Below are positions 54,120 to 63,004 of a stretch of DNA of 64,000 bases, piece by piece. Location of the stretch: contig NZ_CP084266.1 in assembly GCF_022879595.1 (NCBI RefSeq), forward strand, positions 1 to 64,000, read 5' to 3'. The notes beneath the pieces are model-generated. The model searched no databases. It had not been told where the DNA came from and saw nothing but the letters and a program-made list of their open reading frames with translations. Numbering within the stretch: position 1 is the stretch's first letter; each line of letters begins with the position of its first letter. A program made the translations under genes and the position numbers. The stretch comes from Caballeronia sp. Lep1P3. GTDB taxonomy: Bacteria > Pseudomonadota > Gammaproteobacteria > Burkholderiales > Burkholderiaceae.

Positions 54120-57100
54120 ATGTCAAGCACTACCAAATCGGGTTTCACGTCGGCCGGGCAAACGCTGCGCGGCGTCATCCACGCGCGTCGCACGCGGCGC
54201 ATCGCAATCGGGCTGATCGTTGCGTTGCTCGTCGTCGGCATTCTCGGCTTCTTCGTCGCGCCGCCGGTCATTCGTCATATCGCCGAACAGCAGCTCGCGA
54301 AACAGCTCGACCGGCCCGTCAGCATCCGGCGCGTCGCGCTCAATCCCTACACGCTCGATGTCGAAGCCGACGACGTGCATATCGGCGAATCCGCCGCCAA
54401 CATCGCGCGGGGCGGCGCGGCGAATTTCGTCGATGTATCGCGGCTCGTGGTGCGCACGTCGTGGGCGTCGCTCGTGCGGCTCGCGCCCGTCGTCGATGAA
54501 CTGAAGATCGATTCGCCGCGCTTCGTCATCGTGCGTTATGACGCCGGGCATTTCAATTTCTCCGATCTGATCGCGAAGTTTTCGCAACCGGCGCCCGCGC
54601 CGTCGAGCGGCCCGGCGCGGTTCTCCGTCTCCAACATCCGCGTGGAGAACGGCAGCATTCTCTTCGACGACCGCCTCACGAAGGCGAAGCACGTCATCGA
54701 CCGCTTCGCGCTCGGCATTCCGTTCATCGCCACGCTGCCGTCGGCCACGGACATCTTCGTGACGCCGCTTTTGCAGGCGCGCATCGACGGCTCGCCGCTC
54801 TTGCTCAAGGGCCGCACGAAGCCGTTCGCGCAGTCGCGGGAATCCGAGATCGCGCTCTCGCTCGACAGCCTCGACGTGCCGAAGATCGCGTCGTATGCGC
54901 CGGATTCGCTGCCGGTCGCGGTCAAAAGCGGGCGGCTCTCGACCGACCTCAACGTGCGCTTTGCGATTGCTGGCAACGCGCCGACGATCCGCATCGACGG
55001 CACCGCCGATCTCGCCGACGCCGCCGTGACCGAGCGCGCCGGCGCGCCGCTTTTCTCGGCGCGCGCGCTGCACGTCCGGATCGCGGACATGGAGCCGCTG
55101 CGCGATGTCTATCACTTCGACGAAATCACGCTCGCCGCGCCCGAAGTGCATCTTTCGCGTGACGCATCGGGCGCGCTCAACGTCGGCAAGCTCGCGTCGC
55201 CGTCGAAGCCGGACAACCAAAAGCCCGCGCAGAAGGAAGGCCCGCCGCTCGATCTGGCGATTCGTCGCGTGGCCATCGACGACGGCCGCATCGCGTTCGC
55301 CGACGATCTGATGAAACAGCACGTCGAAGCCGCGGTGACGAAGCTCGCGGTCACGCTCGATGGCTTTTCGACGCTCGCCAAAACGCCCGCGCGTTTCGCG
55401 CTCAAGGCGGCGTCGGACAAAGGCGGCACGCTCGACGCATCGGGCAGCGTGACGCTCGCCGCCAAAACCGCCGACGCGAAGCTCGCACTCGACGCGCTCG
55501 CGGTGCCGCCGCTGCAGCCGTACATCGCGAATGCGGTGGCGGCGCGCGTCGAAAGCGGCACGCTCGGCGCGCATCTGCCGGTGTCGGTCGACTGGTCGAA
55601 GCCGGACGCGGCCTTGCAGGTCGGCGCGGGCGACGTGAAGCTCGATGCGCTCACGCTCGTGCCGACGAACGCGCCGGGCGCGTCGCCCATCACGCTGCGC
55701 TCGGCGGTTGCGAAAATCGCGAAGGTGGATCTCGCCGCGCGCACCGCCGCGCTCGACAGCGTGCAAGTGTCCGGCCTCGCGCTGGATGCCGCGCGCCGCA
55801 GGGACGGCAGCATCGATCTGGCGGCGCTCGCCGGGCCGCACGAAGCGGCGCCGGAGCCGAGCGCCACGCGCAAGATTCAGAAGGAGCAGCAGGGCGGGCC
55901 GGCGTGGCGCTATCAGATCGGCCAGATTTCGCTCGACGACGCATCCGCGGGCTTCACCGACGAGACGCCCGCGCGGCCCGTGAAGCTGCGCGTCGCGCCG
56001 CTCTCTGTCGGCGTCAGGCAGTTCAGCGACGATCTGACGAAGCCGCTTCCCGTCGAGGGCAAGCTCACGCTGAACGGCAAGGGATCGCTTGCCGTCGCGG
56101 GCAGCGTCACCGTCAGTCCGCTCAAGCTCGCGCTGCACGTCAAAGGCGATCAGGTCGATGCTTCCGCGTTCGAGCCGTATTTCGGCGACAAGCTCAACGT
56201 CGACGTGGCGAGCGCGTATCTGAACGCGAGCGGCGACCTGGCGGTGTCGGGCAGCGGCAAGACGCTCGCCGCGTCCTACAAGGGCGACGCGTCGCTCACG
56301 GACGTCCGCATGCTCGACAAGGCCACGTCCGACCGCTTCGCAAGCTGGAAGCTGCTCGGATTGACCAGTCTCAAGGCGAGCTACGGCGAGCGCGGCACGG
56401 ACGTCGAGGCCGCGCGCATCACGTTCGCCAACTTCTATGGCCGCGTGCTGCTGGACGCGCAGGGCAAGCTGAACCTGAAGAGCGTCGTGGCGAGCGACAA
56501 CGGGCGCGCTCAAGCCGTGACGCAATCCGTGACACGGCCGGCGGCGTCCGCGCCGGTTGCCGCGAGCGCGCCCGCCGATGCCTCGAAGTCCGGGCAGTCG
56601 GGGCCGCCGGTCAACATGCGCTTCGGCCAGCTCGTGCTGCAGAACGGCCGCGTCACGTACACCGACGACTTCATCAAGCCGAATTACACCGCGAATCTCG
56701 TCGCGATCAACGGAACGGTCGGCGCGTTCGGCACGCAGTCGACGACGCCCGCGCCCGTCGATGTCACCGCGAAGCTCGCGGCGAATGGGCCGGTGTCGAT
56801 CAAGGGACAGGTGAATCCGCTGATCGCGAAGCCCGCGCTCGATCTCACCGCGAGCGCGCACGATGTCGAACTGACCAACCTCACGCCGTATTCGTCGAAG
56901 TACGCGGGTTATCCGATCACGAAGGGCAAGCTCAACGTCGATCTGCACTACATGCTCGCCGACGACAAGCTGACCGCGAACAATCACCTGTTCATCGATC
57001 AGCTTACGTTCGGCGACCACATCGACAATCCGAGCGCGACGAAGCTCCCCGTGCGGCTCGCGGTGTCATTGCTCAAGAACTCGCGCGGCGAAATCGACGT

Positions 57101-57797
57101 CAATATTCCGATCTCCGGCTCGCTGTCGAACCCGGAATTTTCTGTCGGCGGGCTCGTGTGGCAGGCCATCGTCAATCTCGTGCAGAAGGCCGTGACCGCG
57201 CCGTTCTCGTTGCTCGCGCATGCGTTCGGCGGCAGCGGCGAGGAACTGAACTACGTGGAATTCGACGCCGGCTCCGCCACGCTCGGGGACGCCGCGCAGA
57301 AGAAACTCGATACGGTCGCGAAGGCGCTTGCGGACAAGCCGTCGATCCGGCTCGACGTGATCGGGCGCGTGGACCCGAAGGTGGACGAACCCGGCTTGCG
57401 CCGCGCGTGGCTCGACGGCCAGGTGAAGCGCGCGAAGGTGCGCGACATGTCGGGCAGCGGCCAGAACGTCGACTGGACGTCGGTGACGGTGTCCCCCGAC
57501 GACTACGACAAGTATCTGACCAAGGTCTACAAGTCAGCGGACTTCAAGAAGCCCCGCAACTTCATCGGCATGACGAAGACGCTGCCCGATGCCGACATGA
57601 AAGCCGCGCTGATGGAGAACGCGCCGGTCGACGACGCTTCGTTGCGCGATCTCGCGCAGCGGCGCGCGCAGGCGGTGAAGGAGTACTTCGACGGCAAGAT
57701 CGACAGCAGCCGCATCTTCGTGGTCGCGCCGAAGCTCGATGCGCAGGGCATCGAAGACAAGGGCGCCGGAAGCCGCGTAGAACTGGGGCTGAAATAG
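54120..57797 (+). CDS. DUF748 (AsmA-like) envelope protein with a C-terminal OmpA-like tail
   Basis: This 1225-residue protein has an N-terminal membrane anchor at about 25-45 (IAIGLIVALLVVGILGFFVA). A very long beta-rich periplasmic body follows with repeated segments of the type FSVSNIRVENGSILFDDRLTK and MRFGQLVLQNGRVTYTDDFIKP, the AsmA/DUF748 signature. The last 180 residues (NYVEFDAGSATLGDAAQKKLDTVAKALADKPSIRLDVIGRVD) resemble an OmpA-type peptidoglycan-binding or distance-keeping domain. Large AsmA-like proteins are proposed to bridge the envelope and carry phospholipids. The ATG at 54120 puts the anchor at the usual place. Confidence 0.8.
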   Translation: MSSTTKSGFTSAGQTLRGVIHARRTRRIAIGLIVALLVVGILGFFVAPPVIRHIAEQQLAKQLDRPVSIRRVALNPYTLDVEADDVHIGESAANIARGGAANFVDVSRLVVRTSWASLVRLAPVVDELKIDSPRFVIVRYDAGHFNFSDLIAKFSQPAPAPSSGPARFSVSNIRVENGSILFDDRLTKAKHVIDRFALGIPFIATLPSATDIFVTPLLQARIDGSPLLLKGRTKPFAQSRESEIALSLDSLDVPKIASYAPDSLPVAVKSGRLSTDLNVRFAIAGNAPTIRIDGTADLADAAVTERAGAPLFSARALHVRIADMEPLRDVYHFDEITLAAPEVHLSRDASGALNVGKLASPSKPDNQKPAQKEGPPLDLAIRRVAIDDGRIAFADDLMKQHVEAAVTKLAVTLDGFSTLAKTPARFALKAASDKGGTLDASGSVTLAAKTADAKLALDALAVPPLQPYIANAVAARVESGTLGAHLPVSVDWSKPDAALQVGAGDVKLDALTLVPTNAPGASPITLRSAVAKIAKVDLAARTAALDSVQVSGLALDAARRRDGSIDLAALAGPHEAAPEPSATRKIQKEQQGGPAWRYQIGQISLDDASAGFTDETPARPVKLRVAPLSVGVRQFSDDLTKPLPVEGKLTLNGKGSLAVAGSVTVSPLKLALHVKGDQVDASAFEPYFGDKLNVDVASAYLNASGDLAVSGSGKTLAASYKGDASLTDVRMLDKATSDRFASWKLLGLTSLKASYGERGTDVEAARITFANFYGRVLLDAQGKLNLKSVVASDNGRAQAVTQSVTRPAASAPVAASAPADASKSGQSGPPVNMRFGQLVLQNGRVTYTDDFIKPNYTANLVAINGTVGAFGTQSTTPAPVDVTAKLAANGPVSIKGQVNPLIAKPALDLTASAHDVELTNLTPYSSKYAGYPITKGKLNVDLHYMLADDKLTANNHLFIDQLTFGDHIDNPSATKLPVRLAVSLLKNSRGEIDVNIPISGSLSNPEFSVGGLVWQAIVNLVQKAVTAPFSLLAHAFGGSGEELNYVEFDAGSATLGDAAQKKLDTVAKALADKPSIRLDVIGRVDPKVDEPGLRRAWLDGQVKRAKVRDMSGSGQNVDWTSVTVSPDDYDKYLTKVYKSADFKKPRNFIGMTKTLPDADMKAALMENAPVDDASLRDLAQRRAQAVKEYFDGKIDSSRIFVVAPKLDAQGIEDKGAGSRVELGLK

Positions 57798-57887
57798 CGC
57801 GGCATCAGCCGTTTGGACGACTCGATGAGCGAGGGACTGCATAGCATGATCGATACCGGAAATCCTGACGACAACGGGAGTGAGCCG

Positions 57888-58325
57888 ATGGGAACGCCTT
57901 ATGAGAAAGACGTGGTGGCGTGGGCCAATGAACAGGCCGCGCTGCTGCGGGCAGGAAAGCTCTCGGCCATCGATATCGAGCATATTGCAGAGGAAATCGA
58001 GGACGTGGGGAAGAGTCAATTACGCGAGTTGGGCAGCAGGATATCCGTGCTGCTTGCGCATCTCCTGAAGTGGCAGTATCAGCCGGAACGGCGAAGCAAG
58101 AGTTGGTCGAGTACGATCCGCACACAGCGCAAGGACGCGAACTATCTCCTTGGGGAAGCACCGAGCCTGCGGCGACGCTTCGATGAATCGAAATGGCTCG
58201 ACGTCGTGTGGTCGAAAGCGCGAACGTTGGCGGAGTCGGAAACGGGTATCGACTTCGACGACTTCCCCGAAATCTGCCCGTGGCCGATCGGATGCGTGCT
58301 CGAGGAAGGGTTCCTTCCGGAATGA
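57888..58325 (+). CDS. DUF29 family protein
   Basis: This 145-residue protein is all-helical by appearance. It begins YEKDVVAWANEQAALLRAGKL, then DIEHIAEEIEDVGKSQLRELGSRISVLLAHLLKWQYQPERRS, which is the DUF29 pattern. Function is unknown for the family. GGGAG upstream of 57888 fixes the start. The open frame reaches back to 57813. It stands between the DUF748 gene and a convergent efflux gene. No toxin-like or nuclease motif is visible to me. Confidence 0.8.
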   Translation: MGTPYEKDVVAWANEQAALLRAGKLSAIDIEHIAEEIEDVGKSQLRELGSRISVLLAHLLKWQYQPERRSKSWSSTIRTQRKDANYLLGEAPSLRRRFDESKWLDVVWSKARTLAESETGIDFDDFPEICPWPIGCVLEEGFLPE

Positions 58326-58355
58326 TCGCTAGCGCGGACCGCAACCCGCGCCCCC

Positions 58356-59927
58356 TCAATGCGCCCCGGCCGCCGCTCCTCCGCCGCCGCCCTTCGCCAC
58401 TTTCGTGATCCAGATGAGCGGAATGATCAAAATGAAGATCACCGCCGAGATCAGGAAGATATCGTTCAGGCCCATCATCGCGGCTTGCGAATTCACCGTG
58501 AAGTTGAACATGCCGCGCGCCTGCGCTTCGCTGATATTGAGCGTCGATTGCGACATGCCGAGCGATTGCCCGAACGCCGGGTTATACAGGTTCGCCTGTT
58601 CGGTCAGCCGCTCGTGATGCAGCGCGATGCGGTCGTCCCACGCATTGCCGGCGAGGGACGTGCCCACCGCGCCGCAAAACACGCGCGCGAAGTTCGACAA
58701 ACCCGCCGCCGCCGGAATCTTCGAGGGCGGCAGGCCCGATAGCACGATCGCCGTGAGCGGCACGAAGAACATCGCCATCGGAATGCCTTGCAGAAGCGTC
58801 GGCAGGACGAGATGGAAGGTGTCGATCTCGATCACGTACTTCGAGCGCAGCCAGAACACGAACGCGAAGCCGATGAAGGCCATCGTCGCGATCACGCGCG
58901 CGTCGCTGCGCGGCAGCACCTTGCCCATGACGGGCGCGAGAATCACCGCGAAGATGCCGAGCGGCGCGGTGACGAGGCCGGCGTCGACGGAGCGGTAGTT
59001 CAGATACTGCTGCATCCATTGCGGCAATAGCACGAGATTGCCGAAGAACACGCCATACGCGACCGAAATCGCCACCGTGCCGCCGAAGAAATTGCGCCCG
59101 GTGAAAAGCCGCAGATCGACGACGGGGTTCGCCTCCGTCAGCTCCCACACGACGAAGAACGCAAACGCGATGACCGCGATGATCGCGAGCACGACGATCA
59201 CCGGCGACGAGAACCAGTCGAGGTCGCGGCCCTTATCCAGCATGATCTGCAGCGACGCGACCCACGTGAGGAGCAGCGCGAGGCCGATCACGTCGATAGG
59301 CGCCTGGCGCGTCGGCGTTTCGCGGTCGCGGTAGATCATCCATGTGACGCCCGCCGCGAAGATGCCGACCGGAATGTTGATGTAGAAAATCCACGACCAC
59401 GAATAGCTGTCCGTGATCCAGCCGCCGAGCGCGGGGCCGGCAATCGGACCGACGGTCGCGGTCATCGCCCAGAGCGAGAGCGCCATCGACGCTTTCTCTT
59501 TCGGATACGAGCCGAGCAGAATCGCCTGCGAAAGCGGAATCAGCGGCCCGGCGACCGCGCCCTGCAACACCCGCGCGATCAGCAGCACCGGAAGATTCGG
59601 CGCGAGCCCGCACAGCCACGACGACAGCACGAACATCAAAATGGCGCCGACGAAGAGCCGGATCTGCCCGAGCCGTTGCGTGAGCCAGCCGGTGAGCGGA
59701 ATCGACACCGCGTTCGAGGCCGCGAACACGGTGATGACCCAGGTGCCTTCGTTGACGGACACGCCGAGATTGCCGGAAATGGTCGGGATGGCGACGTTGG
59801 CAATCGACGAATCCAGCACGTTCATGAACGTCGCGAGCGCGACGGCGAACGTGGCGAGCACGAGTTGCGCGCCGTGCAGCGGTGGAGGAGGCGGCGCGGC
59901 ATTAGTTGGCGTCGGCGGCGTGCTCAT
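58356..59927 (-). CDS. DHA2-family (EmrB-type) multidrug efflux transporter
   Basis: This 523-residue major-facilitator protein has 14 predicted helices, starting after a proline-rich N-terminus. Motifs include LDSSIANVAIPTISGNLG (DHA2 motif at helix 1), LTQRLGQIRLF (motif A), RVLQGAVAGPLIPLSQA (motif B) and TVGPIAGPALGGW (motif C). EmrB partners with an EmrA adaptor and TolC-type channel. No adaptor gene is next to it. The C-terminus ends in Gly/Ala-rich KVAKGGGGGAAAG. The start at 59927 is chosen, because the open frame beyond it runs through the neighbouring binding-protein gene. Confidence 0.9.
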   Translation of the reverse strand: MSTPPTPTNAAPPPPPLHGAQLVLATFAVALATFMNVLDSSIANVAIPTISGNLGVSVNEGTWVITVFAASNAVSIPLTGWLTQRLGQIRLFVGAILMFVLSSWLCGLAPNLPVLLIARVLQGAVAGPLIPLSQAILLGSYPKEKASMALSLWAMTATVGPIAGPALGGWITDSYSWSWIFYINIPVGIFAAGVTWMIYRDRETPTRQAPIDVIGLALLLTWVASLQIMLDKGRDLDWFSSPVIVVLAIIAVIAFAFFVVWELTEANPVVDLRLFTGRNFFGGTVAISVAYGVFFGNLVLLPQWMQQYLNYRSVDAGLVTAPLGIFAVILAPVMGKVLPRSDARVIATMAFIGFAFVFWLRSKYVIEIDTFHLVLPTLLQGIPMAMFFVPLTAIVLSGLPPSKIPAAAGLSNFARVFCGAVGTSLAGNAWDDRIALHHERLTEQANLYNPAFGQSLGMSQSTLNISEAQARGMFNFTVNSQAAMMGLNDIFLISAVIFILIIPLIWITKVAKGGGGGAAAGAH

Positions 59928-60001
59928 GCGTCTTCCCGTTTCGGTGAATCCGCCAGTGTGCCTGCGCTTCGAAAAAGCTGCAGAGCCGCCGCCGCGCCCG
60001 C

Positions 60002-60784
60002 TTACTTCGCCGAAATGTCGATGTTGCCCAGATACTTCTTCGCGTATTTGTCGATGGTGCCGTCCGCCTTGACCTTCTCGATCGCCGCGTTGAGCTTCGC
60101 CTTGAGCGCATCGTCGCCCTTGCGGATGCCATACGCGATGCCGCTGCCGAGAATCTTGTCGTCGCGAACCGGCGCGCCGACGAACGAGAAGCCTTCGCCG
60201 TCCGGCTTCGAGAGGAAGCCGCTCTGTCCGGCGGGCGCGAGCACGAGCGTGGCATCGAGCCGGCCTGACTTCAGATCGGCGTAGACCTGATTCTGGTCCT
60301 GATACGGCACCACCTTCACGCCTTCGTTTTCCCAGTGCGCCTTCGCGAACGTTTCCTGAATCGATCCCTGCAGCACGCCCACGCTCTTGCCCTTGAGCGA
60401 GCCCGCCGTCGGTTCGATGCCGCTGCCCGTCTTCGCGATGAGCTGCGTCGGCACGCGATACACGACCGTCGTGAAGTCGATCGCCTGGCGGCGCTGCTCG
60501 GTCGCGTTCATCGCGGAATTGATCGCGTCGAACTTGCGGCCTTGCAACGCGGGAATCAGGCCGTCGAACGACGTTTCGACCCACTTGCACTGCATCTTCG
60601 CGGCGGCGCAGACGGCGTTGCCGACGTCGATGTCGAGGCCTTGCAGTTCGCCCGTCGCCGATTTGGATTCGAACGGCGGATATTGCGCTTCGAGCCCGAA
60701 GCGCAGCGTGTCGGCGGCGAGCGCCGCGCCGCTCGCGAACGAGCACGCGACGAGGAGCGCGGCAGCGAGTGAATTCACTTTCAT
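60002..60784 (-). CDS. Family 3 amino-acid ABC transporter substrate-binding protein
   Basis: This 260-residue periplasmic protein of the ArgT/HisJ/ArtJ group has a signal peptide (1-23, cleavage after ALA). It shows LRFGLEAQYPPFESK, GLDIDVGNAVCAAAKMQCKWVE, SFDGLIPALQGRKFDAINSAM, VGVLQGSIQETFA and IAYGIRKGDDAL. It probably binds a cationic amino acid. No permease or ATPase is adjacent. It lies between the aminotransferase and the efflux gene, all on the minus strand. Confidence 0.88.
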   Translation of the reverse strand: MKVNSLAAALLVACSFASGAALAADTLRFGLEAQYPPFESKSATGELQGLDIDVGNAVCAAAKMQCKWVETSFDGLIPALQGRKFDAINSAMNATEQRRQAIDFTTVVYRVPTQLIAKTGSGIEPTAGSLKGKSVGVLQGSIQETFAKAHWENEGVKVVPYQDQNQVYADLKSGRLDATLVLAPAGQSGFLSKPDGEGFSFVGAPVRDDKILGSGIAYGIRKGDDALKAKLNAAIEKVKADGTIDKYAKKYLGNIDISAK

Positions 60785-60832
60785 CTTGTGGTCTCCGGGA
60801 AAGGGGCTGAGTCGAGGAACTAAAGCGAGGGA

Positions 60833-61987
60833 CTAAATCGAGCAAAGGCGGCGCGCGCCTTCGATGAGCGTGTCGTCGTCCTTCGCGAACGAAAGACGGA
60901 TCAGGCGATGGTCCGTGCCGTCCGTATAGAACGCCGACAGCGGAATGGTGGCGACGCGCGCCTCGCGAATGAGCCGCAGCACGAAGTCGCTGTCCGGCTC
61001 GTCGGAAATCGCGCTGTAGCGCGCGAGCATGAAGAAACTGCCCGCGCTCGGCAAGAGTTCGAAACGCGAGCCGGCGAGCGCGCTTGCGAGCACGTCGCGC
61101 TTGTGCTGATAGAACGGCCCGAGGTTGAGATAACTCGATTCGTCCGCGAGAGCTTCGGCGAACGCCATCTGCATCGGCGTGTCGGCGGAAAACGTCATGA
61201 ACTGGTGAACCTTGCGGATCTCGGCGGTCAGCGCGGCGGGCGCGAGACAGTATCCGACGCGCCAGCCCGTCACATGGAACGACTTGCCGAACGACGACAC
61301 GATCACGCTGCGCGCGGCAAGCTCCGGATAGCGCGCCATGCCGTGATGCGGCGCGCCGTCGAACACGACGTGCTCGTACACCTCGTCGGACAGCACGATG
61401 ATCTTCGTGCCGCGCGTGAGCGCCGTGAGCCGCGCGATGTCGTTCGCATCGAACGCGCTGCCCGTCGGGTTGTGCGGCGTGTTGACGAGAATCATGCGCG
61501 TGCGCGGCCTGATGGCGGCGGCGACTTCGTCCCAGTCGATACGAAAGTCCGCAGCCGACAGCTTGATCGCAATCGGCGTCGCGCCCTGAAGCTGCACGAT
61601 CGGCGCATAGCTGTCGAACGACGGCTCGAAGTAGATGACTTCGTCGCCGGGATGCACGAGCGCGCTGATCGTCGCGTACAGGCCTTCGCTCGCGCTCGCG
61701 ACCACCGTGACTTCGGTGCCCGGATCGTACTCGGCGCCATAGAGCTTTTGCGTCTTGACGGCGATGGCCTCGCGCAGCGCGGGCACGCCCGACATCGGCG
61801 AGTACTGGTTATGTCCTGCCTGCATGGCTCGCGTGACGCTCTCGATGAGCCGCGGATCGCACGCGAAGTTCGGCGCGCCCTGCGAGAGATTGAGCGCGTG
61901 ATGCTCGTCGGCGAGCTGGCCGATGACGGTGAAGATAGTCGTGCCGACATTCGGCAGCTTCGACTCGGGAACGCAGGCGCTTTGCAC
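60833..61987 (-). CDS. Class I/II PLP-dependent aminotransferase, methionine aminotransferase (YbdL)-like
   Basis: This 384-residue fold-type I enzyme has NLSQGAPNFACDPRL, NQYSPMSGVPALREA, the substrate region NTPHNPTGSAF, the PLP-phosphate Asp in VLSDEVYEH and the Schiff-base Lys in SSFGKSFHVTGWRVGY. YbdL prefers methionine, while kynurenine aminotransferase-like activities also occur in this group. I place the start at a GTG (61985-61987) with GGAG six bases upstream, which matches the YbdL N-terminus (SKLPNVGTTIF). A TTG at 62020 would add 11 residues. It is divergent from a LysR gene that may regulate it. Confidence 0.82.
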   Translation of the reverse strand: MQSACVPESKLPNVGTTIFTVIGQLADEHHALNLSQGAPNFACDPRLIESVTRAMQAGHNQYSPMSGVPALREAIAVKTQKLYGAEYDPGTEVTVVASASEGLYATISALVHPGDEVIYFEPSFDSYAPIVQLQGATPIAIKLSAADFRIDWDEVAAAIRPRTRMILVNTPHNPTGSAFDANDIARLTALTRGTKIIVLSDEVYEHVVFDGAPHHGMARYPELAARSVIVSSFGKSFHVTGWRVGYCLAPAALTAEIRKVHQFMTFSADTPMQMAFAEALADESSYLNLGPFYQHKRDVLASALAGSRFELLPSAGSFFMLARYSAISDEPDSDFVLRLIREARVATIPLSAFYTDGTDHRLIRLSFAKDDDTLIEGARRLCSI

Positions 61988-62099
61988 GGCTTTCTCCAGT
62001 ATTGCGGTCCGACGATTCAACCGCAGCCATAAAGCGCGGACAATCGAAACTTTGTCATACTAGCCATGCGTGCCGCTCATGGCTATCTTCCAAAACCCG

Positions 62100-63002
62100 A
62101 TGAAACCGCTGCCTTCCCTCGACGTGCTGAAAACCTTTCTCGTCGTCGCGCAAAAGCTCAACTTCACGCGCGCCGCCGACGTGCTGAACGTGACGCAAGG
62201 CGCGGTGAGCCGTCAGATCGCGGGGCTGGAGGGGCATCTCGGCTATGCGCTTTTCGTGCGGCAAGCGCGCGGCCTCGCGCTCACGCATCACGGCGCGCTC
62301 CTGCTCGCGCCGCTTCAGCAGGCGTTCGCGCACATCGACGACGCGCTTGCCAAAGGCGGCGCTCAGTCCGGCACGCTGCGCGTGAAGTGTCCGACCTGCG
62401 CGATGCGCTGGGTGCTGCCGCGGGTGATTCGCCTGCAGAACGAGCGGCCGGAACTGGTGGTGGAAGTGACGGCCTCGGTGTCGCATGGCGTGGAGTTCGA
62501 CGCCGAACAGTTCGATGCGGCCATCGTCTTCGGCAAGCCATCGCTCAAAGGCGCGAGCGTGCATCATCTTTTCGATGAAGTGCTCACGCCGGTCTGCGCG
62601 CCCGAGTTGTGGAAGCCGGGCAGGAACGCGCGGCCCACGCCCGACGACCTCGCCGGCAAGATGCTGCTGCATCCGACGCGCGATCGCCGCGACTGGCTGC
62701 TGTGGCTCGGCGCATATGGATACGCGGGCTTGCCGTCGGCGAAGGCGCAGCACTTCGACACGCTCGACCTCGCGATGTCGTCGGCGATGCAGGGACTCGG
62801 CGTCACCATCGGCGATGTCTCGCTGATCGAGGAAGACTTGCGCGCCAGGCGCGTGATCGCGCCGTTTTCGCTTTCCGTGCGAAGCGGCGCGGCGTACTAC
62901 CTCGTTTATCCGGAGCGGCCCGCGCCGTCGCCCGCGTTGCAGCAGTTCGCGCGCTGGCTCGAAGGCGAAGCCGCCGCGACGCGCGAAAAGCTGCGCGCGT
63001 GA
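62100..63002 (+). CDS. LysR-family regulator (GcvA-like)
   Basis: This 300-residue LysR protein begins PLPSLDVLKTFLVVAQKLNFTRAADVLNVTQGAVSRQIAGLE, the winged helix-turn-helix typical of the GcvA subgroup. The C-terminal effector domain starts near 90 (LRVKCPTCAMRWVLPRVIRL). It is divergent from the aminotransferase gene, so it likely controls that operon. The 112 bases between the two starts are short. Alternative starts at 62079 (ATG) and 62070 (GTG) cannot be excluded, since none has a strong ribosome-binding site. Confidence 0.82.
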   Translation: MKPLPSLDVLKTFLVVAQKLNFTRAADVLNVTQGAVSRQIAGLEGHLGYALFVRQARGLALTHHGALLLAPLQQAFAHIDDALAKGGAQSGTLRVKCPTCAMRWVLPRVIRLQNERPELVVEVTASVSHGVEFDAEQFDAAIVFGKPSLKGASVHHLFDEVLTPVCAPELWKPGRNARPTPDDLAGKMLLHPTRDRRDWLLWLGAYGYAGLPSAKAQHFDTLDLAMSSAMQGLGVTIGDVSLIEEDLRARRVIAPFSLSVRSGAAYYLVYPERPAPSPALQQFARWLEGEAAATREKLRA

Positions 63003-63004
63003 CC

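Noticed and set aside
54123-57020. Long minus-strand open frame opposite the DUF748 gene
   Set aside because: Arg/Glu/Asp-rich with no recognisable fold, while the plus strand encodes a clear AsmA-like protein.
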